This document shows positions 1-12,600 of a stretch of 38,342 nt of DNA, piece by piece. Each line of letters starts with the position of its first letter. Positions within the stretch are counted from its first letter, which is position 1. Position numbers and translations under genes: made by a program. This DNA comes from Brachionus plicatilis (taxonomy: Eukaryota; Rotifera; Eurotatoria; Ploima; Brachionidae), in assembly GCA_010279815.1 (NCBI GenBank), contig QEOQ01000640.1, positions 1,793,572-1,831,913 of the forward strand. Reading direction: 5' to 3'. The notes beneath the pieces were generated by a model. That model had not been told where the DNA came from and ran no database searches. It worked only from the letters and a program-made list of their open reading frames with translations.

Positions 1-2304
1 TCAACAAGTTCACTATTATTGCTGAATATGAATTAACTAGAATATTTTTTATTAAGTCCAGTCAAATCAAATCAAACAATGCTTTAAATAATAAATGGAT
101 ATTAACTAGAAAAAAAAAATTATAAAATTTTATTAATAAATTGAATTTGATTTAGAATGAATTTTTTTATTTGATGAACAAAAGATTCAACTAATTCATT
201 TTCAAACATTTGACAGCATTCTAAACTTTTATATCAAATGATAACTTTGTTTATCAAATTTAATGGTTTATTTATTTTATTTCTTTCTATTCCAATTGGG
301 GATATCCCATTAGTTATTAGCTTAAAGATATAGTTGTATTGTTTTTTTAATTTTATTTATATTAGCTACAAAAAATGAAATAGTCTACTCCAAATATCCC
401 GCGAGTTTTTCCAAAAATGTATTCAAAATAAAAATGACCAAGACAATCAATGGCCATAAGTTACAATATTTTTTTTTTAAAGGATTAATTTAGAAAAAAC
501 TGAAATCAGTTTATGTAAAAAAATTTTTCACAGATGGTATGATTATTATTGATTGACCACATCAATTTAGCTGGTTTAAGCACAAATTCTTGCGGTGATA
601 ATTTGAAAAAAGATCCATTTCTCACCACTAGTAATGGCAATTTATCAAAAGAAATTTTAAGAAAATTTTTACAATTTTTAATATGTCGTTGCAACTTTTA
701 AAATTATTTTTAATTTAGCTAAATCCTTGTCTATGAGACTAAAAACAAATTCAAATAATTGTTTGTTTCTATTTATGTTAGAGTAAATTGTATTTTTTTA
801 TGATTTATATTTTATTATTTACTTTCAAAGGAGAAAATTTTTTATTTCGTAAAAAATTGTGAATAAGGAAAAACTAAACAAGAAAAATTAACAATTTTAA
901 ATTACATAAAAATAATTGGCAAAAAAACTTAACTAACTAAGAAATTTAAAATTAATCGTTTTTAATTTAATTTATTTATTGTTTAATTGATGATTCAAGT
1001 GAATTGGAATTATTAAAAAAGATGGAAAAGAATTTTTAGAATAAAAATAAAAAGAGTAGAATATGAATTATATTTCGAATAAAATTTAATTCTAATTTTT
1101 AATCTTATTTAAAGAGTTAAAAAGTTAGTTTTAATTAATAGTTTTAATAAATTTATTAAAAAATTTTGTCACAAAAAAAAATTACTTTTTGAGATTGTTT
1201 TTTTTTAATTTTTTGAACCCTGAGCAGTCTAGAATGATAATTAACCTTTTTTTAAACACTTTTTTACTATTTATGATATAAATCAAAGATTAATATATAA
1301 ATATGATATAAATTAAATTTTACAAAATTTAATAATAAATTTTGGCTAAAAATTTTAAAAAAATTGGATTTTTTAATTAATTTTTATTTAATACTAGAAA
1401 TACCGTATTTTTTCCTTTTTCAGGAGTTCAAATTTCGTTGCTGAGCCTTATTTCAAAGTAATAGATTTAAATAAAAAAAAATTTTAAGCCAAATAAAAAG
1501 AAAAAAAATTGCCCAGTCTTGAATAACTCTATTAAACTTAGATAAATTAGAAAAATTTCATGTGAGTAAAAACATCAAATTTTAATATTTTTATAATTAT
1601 TTAGACTTTTAAATTAAAAAAATATTCGAAAAAGAACAAAAAGTGAGGTAAAGACAATGAGAATATTATAAAGTAAAAATTCCTTTTGTACATTTTGGTA
1701 TTTTTTAGTATTTTCTATTTCTTTTACTCTGTTCCTTCTTTTAGTTGTTGTACTTTTTTGGAATTTTTTAAAAAAAATTGAATAGCTATGCCCAAATTCA
1801 TTGCAACTTTTTTTATAGCAAAATTAAAAATTAAAAAAGGATCAAAATTTCAAATTTATCAAGAAGAACAAAAAATCTTAAAGGTTATAATTTTTTAAAT
1901 GCACTTATTGTCTTTCCATCAAACTTTTGTATACTCTTTAATTTTTTGATTTTGAAACCATCTTTTCTTACCAAGAACTTACCAAAACTAAAAATTTAAA
2001 ATTTCAAGAACGCTAAAGTTTGTTTATTTTTTTAGGAAAAATATCAAAAATTTTAAATTTCGGTCTCATAAAAAAATCACCATTGAAATTATTTTATTTT
2101 AAAAATCTAAATGTCTTTCTAAACACAAAAGACCATACTAGGTTGTCTTTGCTCTTTCAGGAATATTTAAAACAAAAAAAATTTATTATCATTTGCCAAA
2201 TTAATGATAAATTTTTTTTTTACTTTGAAATTTTTTCTCAATCTTGTAAGATCTAAAAAAACAATTTAAAAAAAAATGATAAAAATTTCATCAAATAATC
2301 AGCT
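1..2304. other. Intergenic AT-rich DNA, no gene seen
   Basis: Dominated by A/T homopolymers with frequent stops in all frames. Short open frames such as 2020-2256 encode only low-complexity Phe/Lys/Ile-rich peptides, as expected by chance at this composition. No RNA gene, repeat unit or convincing regulatory signal was recognised. Confidence 0.6.
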
Positions 2305-3180
2305 CATGACTAATAGCGCCTTTTGGGCGTTCAGCCCAATGTGACAAATGGCATTCTTTTAAGCCAGAGTAAACCTCAATTGTTTGTCTTAGAGATTTCG
2401 GTCATAAACCTTGGTGAGCCAGGTAAATCATTCGGAAAATCAATAATTGTTCAAGAGGCTAATTTGCTCGAAATTTTGGAGCACTTATTGGCAAACATTT
2501 TTGGAGGAAATTTCAAGTACAAGCTTAGAAAAACATTTGGCCCAGCAAATTAATTTAGGTCAATAAACCGAAGCATTTAAATTAGCCATCCAAGTTTATA
2601 AAATATCAATGGGAACATTATTTTTGTTTATTGAGTTTATGTTCGTTACGGGACACTTAACTTGATATAAATTCTCAACAAGGATATCGAGCTCTAGTCA
2701 TTAAGAAATGTCAAGAGGCTTAAATTGCGCAAAGAATGTTCTCAGGAGCCCAATCGGCCTCTTTGAGATAAAGATCAGTGCAGCCGGGTCTATCAAAATT
2801 AGTAGTCTTTCTTAAGAGCATTATTTATCTTATCTAACTGAATGGAGTATTTACCTTAGAAGCTAGAGATAAAAATTGACATTTTTATGTACATCAAAAT
2901 AAACATTTACAAATGGATCTTTAGAGGCTATAGCCATAGCAACTTTGAATCCGAAAAAGTCGCTTCTGACCGGCTTCTAATTGCTGCCACTAAATTCATT
3001 CACATTTTTTTAGCACACAAACTCAATTTTTTATTGCCGTGGCAAATCTGAACCACAAATATTTAGAAAAGGTTACGTTTAAATGCAAACAACTAAATCG
3101 TCTATTCAATACCAAAAGAGCAATCTTTGCACGTAAGTAAACTCGACTGTTGAATTTATTTTAACAGTTATTAAAAGACC
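2305..3180. pseudogene. GC-richer coding-like relic, unidentified
   Basis: This block has clearly fewer homopolymers than the DNA on either side. On the + strand, 2323-2553 is open for 76 codons. On the - strand the same DNA gives short protein-like stretches broken by stops and frame changes, for example a piece containing RPGCTDLYLKEADWAPENIL near 2800-2740 and one containing GFKVAMAIASKDPF near 2955-2905. I cannot match either strand to a family and cannot say which strand was coding. A decayed gene or transposon is the simplest reading; a captured fragment or a chance composition island are alternatives. Confidence 0.3.
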
Positions 3181-6100
3181 ACTCGAATAGAGGAGAAAAT
3201 TAATACTAAATAAATAAATATTTTTTCCAAATTTAAATTAGTCCTAATAATTATTAATTTACAGAAAGACTAGATTTTTTTTTTATTTCTGTTAGCCTTA
3301 AGGATCATCAATAAAGTACACACAAAATACGGAAACAAAAATTTTCTTTTATTTTTTTAAATTTAAACATTTACAATTTTTTTAAATGGATCTAAATTTA
3401 ATATATTTTTTAATGTAATTGGCTTTTTTGTTCAAGCCGAGCAAAAAAATTGATTTTTTTAGTGACAAAAAAACTAGACAAGGTAATTTAAATGCTGAGA
3501 CAAGAAATTAAAAAGTTTAAAATTTTGAACATCAATTTTTATTCTATTTTTTTTAATTTAAAGATTTTAAATTTTTTTAGATATTAAACTTATTTTTTGT
3601 AAAACAATTGTTTTTTTTTTTAAAAGCGAACGCCAAAACATTTTTTTTTGGAAAAAATTAGACATTTGAAACGCTAAGAAAAAAGACTCAATATTTTTAA
3701 AGAATTTAAATATGATTATAAATTATTTCATTTTAAGAAAAAAAGGCGGAAAAAAAATTTTAGTAATTTTTTTTCAGAGAAGGCATTTGTAGATATCTTC
3801 TTCGTGAATTAAGTCTTTTTGAGTAAAAAAAAAACAAAAATTTAAAAATTTTCATCATCATTATTTTTTGTAATTTGAAATTTCGGGATTAATTACCCGC
3901 AAAAGATGAAATTCAACGAGAAGGCAGTATATAGTTAGACCACTTAAAAAAATAGATAAAATTTTCTCTTATGTTATTTATTTTTTCAATTTAATTATAA
4001 AGATGAAATTATTTTAATAATAACTTTTTATTCGATTTAATAAATAAATTGTTTAGCTGAAATTTTTTCTTGGGTGTTGAATTCAAATTTTTTGTTGTCA
4101 AAGGGTTTTTACCCTCCTTCATTGTTAAAATATTTGCGACCATTAGTAGTTCAAAAAGATAGTGTCACGCAAATTTTTCGAAAAAAGTTTATAAAGCCAA
4201 AATTAGTATTTTATGTGATAAGAAATTTTGTTCTTCGTTCGAAGATGTCACATTTTATAATTTAAATTCAAATTGATTTCAAAAAGTGTAAATTCTTTTT
4301 AAGATTTTTTTTCTAAATCTTTAACTTTAGTGCTGAATAACTCTTAAAAAGGTCAAAATTTTATGACAAAGTGAAAAATAAAATATTTGAATCCCAATCA
4401 ATCTTTTTATACAAATTTAATACTTTGTTAATATATAATTCTTGGCTTTTTAATCAAATCTAGACAAGATAAAAGACAAACAGTCATAGGCTAGACTTTT
4501 TTAAAACAACAATGAATGAAGAATTATGGTTTTTAACTAGACAAGATTTCAAAAATAAATAAACATCAAAGATTTTTGTGTTTCTTTAAAAAAAAAAATT
4601 CAGCCATTCGTTTAACAATCTTTTAAATTTTTTTAATTTAATACTACAACAAGCAAAACAAAAAGGCAGTACATTTATAATTTAAATTTTTTTTATATTT
4701 ATTAATTATTAGTAAAGTTTTTAAATGTTTTTTTTTTAATTTAATTAATTTGACAGAATTGAATATAAATGAAATCGGTAAGCTCGATTTATTATTACAT
4801 TTTATTTTAGCAATTTTCTTTAGTTCCAACAAAAAATATAAGCCGTAAAATTAATAAATTTAATCTAGAGCATTGCTATCAATTGTTATATTGTGAACAA
4901 ATCTATACAAAATGAATTATCAATAAGGACAATTATTTTATGGCCGAAATTTACAATAGATAGTAATACCAAGAAATAAATTTTGTTTTTTATCAGTACC
5001 TCTCAGAGGTGTGATTAATTTGTTAAACTTAGAATGAAAAACATATATCCGAAATAAATAAAAGGGAAATAATTTAAAGCTATATGTTTATTTAATTTTA
5101 TTCTTAGAAAAATATTCATTGAAATAGTTTTTTATTCGGTCGATAAAGAATTAAATTAAATAGGCTAAAATCTAAGGCTTTTCTAGGAAAAATTTAATCT
5201 ATTAAAACTTTTCGGTTGTTGAAAAATCAGTCTTTTTTTCGTCAAAAAAAATTTTGGTTTATAATCTTAAAATTGTTGAAATAATGGAATTCTTTTGTTA
5301 AAATAAAACCAATCGTGCTAAAATCAAATAGCTCAATTCAAATATTTAGATAGTAAAATACAAAACAAGGTTTATTAGTGCTTAAACAAAATAATTTTAT
5401 CATAAAGCCGATAATTTCGAGGTTTGTTATATTTGTTTATTGCAGTTATTTTATTTAATTATTTTACAAGTTTATTTAGTGGAAGAGAATTAGTGAAATT
5501 CAGTACAAAAAGATAACAAATAATTTTACTACATTCAGAGTAAGCATTAATGGTGACATTAGGGATGAATTTAATGACTTGAGAGATTCTTCAAAATCGA
5601 TAATTAGTTCTTAATTTTTTTCAATAGTATATCAAAAATAGATAAAATTTTTCAGATTTTTGTGGACTAATTGGTTGCATTTTTTGTTTAAAAAAAAGAA
5701 AGCATTCGGAAATTAATAAATGAATGCCTAAAAAAACTTCGATAATGGAAAAGGAAAAATCAGTAGAGAAATTCATGTCATTTGGTCTTTTCTAAATAAA
5801 GAAAAAAAAATTTAATCTCATTTGTAATCATAATCGAAGAACATAATCAAGATATGGGAAAAAACTTTAAAGTGGAACTTATTGGGTTTAAATTTGATAC
5901 AAGAATGACTTTTAATTCAATTGTTGATGAAATAAAAGTACACTGTAATTCAAGGCTTAATTTAATTAAAATATTTTTTTAAAAAAAGTTGAGTCTTTAC
6001 TCTTAAACACTAGGTGACCTTAAAAAAACTTCAATCAGGTAATTTTAGACTTTTCATTTAATCTCTCTTAATTCTTTCTCAGAAACTAACAGACCAAAAA

Positions 6101-7091
6101 AATCCCAGGTTTTTCACCAGTTCTATCTATTCTAAAACCAAAATATGACATTCTCTCTTAAATTTATAAATTTCGAACATTTTAGTCAGCTGAAACTTAC
6201 AGTCTAGAATCGTCTTTTTTGAGTTGAGCCAGAGATTTATATGGTCAGACTTTAAGAATAAAGAGGTAAGCATTCAATTCGTAGAATTTTTTCGCCAAGA
6301 TAATTAATTAAAAGAAAAATTTTCATTAAAAAGATTCTGAATATAATATATATTTTTAAAGATAGAAAATTTATCATAAAATTTTTATATAAAAATTAAT
6401 TTTTGGTAAGTTTCACTTAAAAAAAGTTTTAGTCTTTAGAAAAATCTCGAGTTTCAGGTGTTGATTTATTTTATTCTAAAAATTTTGTAATCAATCAATC
6501 CAAAAAATGAACCAAAATTTTTTGTTAATTTACACTAATTAAATTTTAAATTTTAAAGTATTTCCATTAAATAACTTTTTCTTTAAAAAATGCAAAATTA
6601 ATTTTTATGAAAAAAATCTATGAGTATATTTTGTCAAAAAGTATTATATGAAAATTTATTTCTACGATCTAATTTTTTTTAAGCGATACATCATCGAAAA
6701 AAAAAATAATTGAGTTTTTTAGTATTTTTTTTCTGTTTTTTTTTTGGTTCTAAATTCCCTAATTTCCTTATCTATCAAACATAAAAATCTTAAAATTGAA
6801 ATTTTTTTTTTGCTGAACAATTTAAAAAAGAGCAAAAAAAATATTTATTTATTTAAAAATAATAGAACGAGGATAAAATTTTAACTAATTTATTTACAAA
6901 ATAAATTAAACAAAAAGAAAAGCACCAATTTAACAAAATTTAGATTTAATAAAAAATTTAAACAATCTAAAACTGTAAAAACTTAACAATATTGTAAAAA
7001 AAAAAACAAAAGTTGTACAATAATCCAAAATTTAAATTTAGATTAAAAATAGAATGTTAATTTTTTAAAAAAATTGGAAACGACTCTCGAA
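3181..7091. other. Intergenic AT-rich DNA upstream of the CELSR gene
   Basis: No coding exon, RNA gene or repeat element was recognised. The promoter and 5' UTR of the downstream Flamingo/CELSR gene must lie here or further left, but no motif in this homopolymer-rich sequence is distinctive enough to mark them. Non-coding 5' exons cannot be excluded. Confidence 0.55.
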
Positions 7092-9676
7092 ATGAATATT
7101 CTAATTGTATTTTATCTTTTCTTAAACGAATACCTTGTTTCCGGCTATTTATTTACAGAACGCATTTACAAATTTAAATTATCACAGAGCGTTCCGGCAA
7201 ATAGCCTGATAGGAAAATTGAGTCTTACGGGCGACAATGGCTCGCAAATTCAAATAAACTGGAGACCAAAATCCAACTTTTTCCAATTCGATTCCACTTC
7301 ACTAGAAATAAAAACCTCGGACCAGTCCATTCCCAAAGGAAGCTATTATTTCCAAGCGACAAGCTACGAACGACAGCGCTCGCTCAGCCACTGCTACATT
7401 TCCATTCAAGTCCAGGACGAGTCTGTCAATCGCGCGCCCAAGTTCCTCGTCAACCCCTACCAATTCCAAATATTCGAGAACAACGCACCGGACACTCTAG
7501 TTGGCCAAGTTAATGCCATCGACCCGGACATTAACGAAAACGGCCGCCTTACCTATCACCTAATAAACAGTGGTCCGAGTCCATTTCACATTAGATCAGA
7601 CACTGGTCAAATATTCGCCAAAAAAAGCCTCAATGCAGAACAAAAAAACTTCTACCAACTGACCATAAACGCTGCGGACAACAGCCCAGAGAGACTGAGC
7701 GCAACTAGTCGAGTGCACATACGAGTCGTGTCCCAGTACGACTATCAGCCAACACTAAACTCGCACACACACAACATTAGTCTGGACGAAAATACTGACT
7801 TTACCAAGCGGCCAGTTGTTTTCACAGTCACAGGCTTCGACCGGCACACCAACTCATCTTTGCTCGCCTACTCTCTGTGGGGCTCTCTGGACGACCTGAA
7901 CACTTTTGAAATAGACAATGCAGGAAGAGTACACCTGGTCTCCAAGCTGAACTTTAGGATGAAAAGTTTGTACTCTCTGAGTGTTTATGCGGGCGACTCG
8001 GGCCTGCCGTCTTGTCCGGTCAGGTCCGAGCTCAATATCCACATAGTGAACATGAACCCGAGCTATGTGACTTTTTCGGCACCTTTTTATGAGTTCATCG
8101 CATTTGAGCATGTGCACACAGGCTCAGAAATTGGTCGTGTGGTAGCCTATGATCGTGATCAGCCCCAGTCTGCTCTGGGCTACAAACTAAGCCGAAAGGT
8201 TCCATTTAAAATTGAGCCCAATGGACTCATAGTCACCACTGCACAGGTTCAAAGTCAAATCTACGAATTCTACGTAACTGCTACAACTTCCAAGTCTAAA
8301 TCAAGTGTAAGAGTCAAAGTGAAAATTTTGCACTCGAGTGAACAAGTGCCTCGATTTGGCCAGAAAAAATACAAATTGACAATTAGTGAGGACGCGGCCA
8401 TTGGTTTGCCATTGCTTACTCTAAATGTGGTCAACAAGGACTCCAATTCTTTGCTGGACTTTTCCATTGAACAAGACGAAGACTTGTTCTCTTTGATTCG
8501 GCAAAGTTCCACTAGAGTTTTTTTGACACTGGAAAAATCGAGTTTAAATTTTAAAAAAAAGTCCCTCTATGAATTGAATGTCCGAGTCGTGGATCAACAA
8601 GATGGTCTTTATTCCACAGCCAAAATAGAGCTTGCCGTGTCACCAAACACAAAATATTTTCCGCGATTTACCCAGGATGTTTACTCATTTAGGATTAGTG
8701 AAAACTCGGCCATCAATAGTCTAGTGGGCGCGCTGAACACAGTGTCAAGTGACAGCCAGGTGATTTTTAGACTGACCACTGCCACAGTGACCAACAACGA
8801 TTTTCGTCTAGATGACCAAACTGGCAATTTGTATGTGGCCAATTATTTGGACCGGGAAAAATACAATTCAGTCACTTTGTACGCCAGTGTGTCCTATAGG
8901 GACAAAAATTTTCGCTCCGATCACGCCCTCATACAAATACAAATACTGGACGTGAATGACAATGCGCCAGTTTTTACCAGACCCTTCTACCAGGCATACA
9001 TTTACCAAAATACTAAGATTGACGAGTTTATTCTGCGTGTAGAGGCCACAGATCAAGATGAGGACTTGAATGGTTTGCTCAAGTATTCTCTAGTTGACCA
9101 CACTAGTCCTGTGTACATTGACAAGTCATCAGGGGTCCTTCGTCTTAAAGCAGCCATGCACAAAGACTTAAATGTGACCATAATGGCCAGTGATTCCGGC
9201 TCACCCATGCTCTCTAGCAAAACTTACATATTTCTTAAGTATTTTGGCTATGGCAAGAGTGCGCCAATCTTTGACACCGATCATGTTTTTGACATTTACG
9301 AGCCTTTGCAGATCGGCTCGACAATTGGTCAAGTAGGTGCCAGAGTGGTCGATACAGAGTACCAAAGTGACATTGTCTTTAAATTGATGAACGCTGATTT
9401 GTTCCATTTACGGCCTTCGGGAACGTTTAACAGAGTGCTTTTGGTGACTTCATCTAGACTAGAGTCTAGTGCCAATTTGACAGTTCGAGCTTTTTCCGGA
9501 TCGCTCTACTCTGATTGTGTTGTTGAAGTTAAAATTAGAAAAATGCACAAAATTGTTCCGGTGGTTCCAAATAAATTTAAAATTGTGTTTAATCACTTTA
9601 AAAATTATTTTTTGACCGAACAGGCACCAATAGTACCAGTGGAAAATTTTGATCCAGTTTTTAACTGGACCTTTGG
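7092..9676 (+). CDS. CELSR: CELSR exon 1: signal peptide and cadherin repeats 1-8 plus start of repeat 9
   Basis: The start chosen is the first in-frame ATG, at 7092, after an in-frame TAG at 7050. The open frame also includes a TTG at 7074, but the ATG gives a plausible signal peptide (hydrophobic ILIVFYLFL core). Eight tandem cadherin repeats of about 100 residues follow. Their marks include ENN, DEN, SED and SEN calcium-site glutamates and the intact linker LDVNDNAPVF at about residue 620. Most other linkers have lost the DxNDN consensus. The exon ends in phase 2 at G|GTAATT, inside cadherin repeat 9, before a 53-bp intron. Confidence 0.95.
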
Positions 9677-12600
9677 GTAATTTTTTTTTTCCAACTGGAA
9701 ATTTTTTGTTATTTAATGTTTTAAAATAGTTTGCCGGACAAAATTGGCCGTCAATTGATTAATGTTGAGCCAAAGACTGGTCGGATCACTCTAAGATCAG
9801 TGCTAAATTCAAATAATTTGATAAATACATCTTTCATAGTGTCCATAAGAGATGGTAGTTTAATTAATTAAGCAACAAAAAAATAAAAATTTTCTAAATA
9901 TTTAATTCAAGATAGTGGAAGTGAAGTTAATTCGACTTGTGAGTTGATTGTGACAATGGTAACAGAGAACATGATATCCGAAAGCGCTTCTTTGGTTGTT
10001 TATGGCATGCAATTGGATTCGTTTATGGACTATTATTATAACAACTTTACTCAATTGATTTCGGACTTTTTTCTAAAATTTAAAAAGGTAAATTTTAAAT
10101 CAATAATCTTTAGATTTATTGCTCGAATATATTAAATAACATTAAGTTATTTAAGTATTATTTTGAAACTTATTAAATGATTAGCAAATTAATTTTTTTT
10201 TTAAATGGCTTAACTTTTTATTTTAATCACTAAATTAAAGAATCGAAAATATTGAACATTTAGTTCAATTTATTTTTCTTTTGAATTTTGCAGACAATAA
10301 AGAAAATAATTTCACTTTATTATAAAATTTTAAAAATCTCTAATTTTTAAGACAATAAATTCAATTTTAATATAAAACAATGAATTCACTTTAGTTATCA
10401 ATTTTTTAATTGACTTTAGGACGTTTGTCTTTTTGAAAGAAAGTGTCTAATTTTTCGATTTTTTTGTAAAAAGAGATGCGTAATCAAATTATTTTTTCAT
10501 ACAATTTTTGTTTTTAAAGCTTTAGTTCTGTTACAAATCAATAATTTTTTTGAAAATAAAAATGTTCATCGGTGATGAAGTTTTCAATCTAATAATTTTA
10601 AAAATACACATAAAATTAAAAAATATTTAGATTTAATTTTAGGATTTTTTCCTCCTATATTTTAAAGTAAATCAAAAAATTTCTGATTTTTTTATTTAGT
10701 TTAACAGTTTAAAAAGTTCTATGGTACAGTTTAAATAAATTTTGATTCAAGATTTACAAAATTATTTTTTTAACTTAGAAAATAATTATTTAAAAAATAA
10801 AAAAGCTCATACCGATTTTTAATAAAAATTTTTTGAAAGAACAGATCTTGATCTAAAGTAATTTTTTAAATCATTATTATTCCAGTAACAAAAAAAAATT
10901 TGGCCTTCAAAGTATTTTTATTTTTAAATATTCAATATAATTGAAGCGATTTTAAAATCGGACCAAAAGGTATCCGCGTTACTTATTCAAAAATTAAAAA
11001 AAAATTTTTCTAGTTCCAAATTTTATTTTTCTAACAATATACCACCAAAATTACTCGGGAAAAAGCTTTTGGCGAATAAAAAAATTATCTTTAAAATAAT
11101 AAAAAAAATCTTTGAAATAAAGTAAAATTTTATTTTATTTATTTTATTTTATAAAAAAAAATAACAAGAGTATAATAAAAATCAATCAAATTCTAAAGCG
11201 TTTCTTACCTTAGGTGGACGACCTGGTTTCTTTTTTGCTGGTTTATTTAAATCAACTACCTCATCCTCAACTTTCCTTTTTCTTGGAAATCCACGACCTC
11301 TTTAACCTCATTTTGAGCACTAATTTCTAGTTGGCATTCGCTACATTTAAGAGTCTGTGAACCGTCAATTTTTGATATGTTTCGATGTGAATCGTTCCTG
11401 AGAAATTTGCAAGTTCAGTATTATTGGTAATTACCTTAGCTCTATCTCATTCTAACTTTTAATTTTTTTTTAAGTAATACTTAAAAAAATAAATAAACTT
11501 ATTCTTAATTTTACTTTCTTATTACATAAAGTTCACTTTATTCTATAGTTTATTTTTATTCGTCAAAAGCCATTGACTAAATTGCTCATTAAAAATTAAA
11601 CAAAAAAATTGATTCTATTTGATTCAATAAAAAATAATTCAGTTCAGCATTAAATTAAAGCAAAAAAAACAATTCTTAATTTTCTTAAAACTAAAATTAA
11701 ATTTTTTTTTAAAAAGACAAATGTGCATTTATTTAACTTGGCCGGTCAAAGCACAGGATTCAATTTGAGCTTATCAGTGTCTTATGATTTAGAAAAAGAC
11801 GTAATTATTTATTAAAATAAAAAAAATATTTTTAATAATTTTTAAATATTTTTTTAAACAGAAATTTGTTCCCTCTTCTATTCTGAAGCAAATTTTGTAC
11901 TCAAACATGGACCGAATTAAATCATTGCTGAGAGTGAAAAAAGTCCTCATTTACGAAGACAAATCATGTTCAATAGAGCCTTGTTTAAACTACCAAAAAT
12001 GTCAAACTGTATCCAAATTCAGCTCAGCTGATTCTAATTACCAATCTTCTTCTCGAATACAATTTCGATCAGTTAGAATTAGGCACGACTTTAGCTGTTC
12101 TTGTCCACTGGGCTTTACCGGAAATATATCTGTAATGTGCGACACAGAGATAAATCTATGCTACTCGAATCCCTGTGGCCAAAATGGCATTTGCATCAGC
12201 ACAGAGTCAAGCTACGTGTGCACATGCGATCCGGGCTACACTGGCCGTACTTGTGAAATAGATATCAAAAATTCCAAATGTTCCCAGCTGTCACCATTTG
12301 GATCAGGCTCGTTCATGAATCCTGCTCTGTGCAAAGGAAGTTCTGTGTGCAAAAATTTAATTTTGGGTGGATTTGTGTGCGATGAGTGCAGCAATAAAGA
12401 CCAACCATCAGCAAGCAAATACTACACTCATTTGTGTGAGGTACGGGCAGTTAATTTTCCGGAAAAATCCGGAGCCTATATTGTCCTAGTGGGTCTTGAG
12501 AACAGAATTAGATTTAAGCTTAAATTAACTTTTTCCACCATTCACTCAAACGGGGTCTTGTTCTACAATGGGCGCCTGGAAGACAACCTTGATTTTGTCT

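Larger units (their letters stand above)
10088..11716 (+). other. CELSR intron 3 (1629 bp)
   Basis: GTAAAT donor, AAAAG acceptor. It is much longer than the 53-61 bp introns of the same gene because it holds an old repeat (about 10300-10930) shared with intron 5 and an antisense AT-hook coding relic (11182-11418). The remainder is AT-rich with nothing recognisable. Confidence 0.85.

Noticed and set aside
2020..2256. 78-codon open frame
   Set aside because: Low-complexity Phe/Lys/Ile text in AT-rich DNA, with no conserved feature.
7054..7076. Alternative CELSR starts (ATG at 7054, TTG at 7074)
   Set aside because: The ATG at 7054 is out of frame, and TTG is not a normal animal start. The ATG at 7092 gives a signal peptide.
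7854..9407. Antisense open frames over CELSR exon 1
   Set aside because: They are shadows of the cadherin-coding strand, with no domain and no splice structure.
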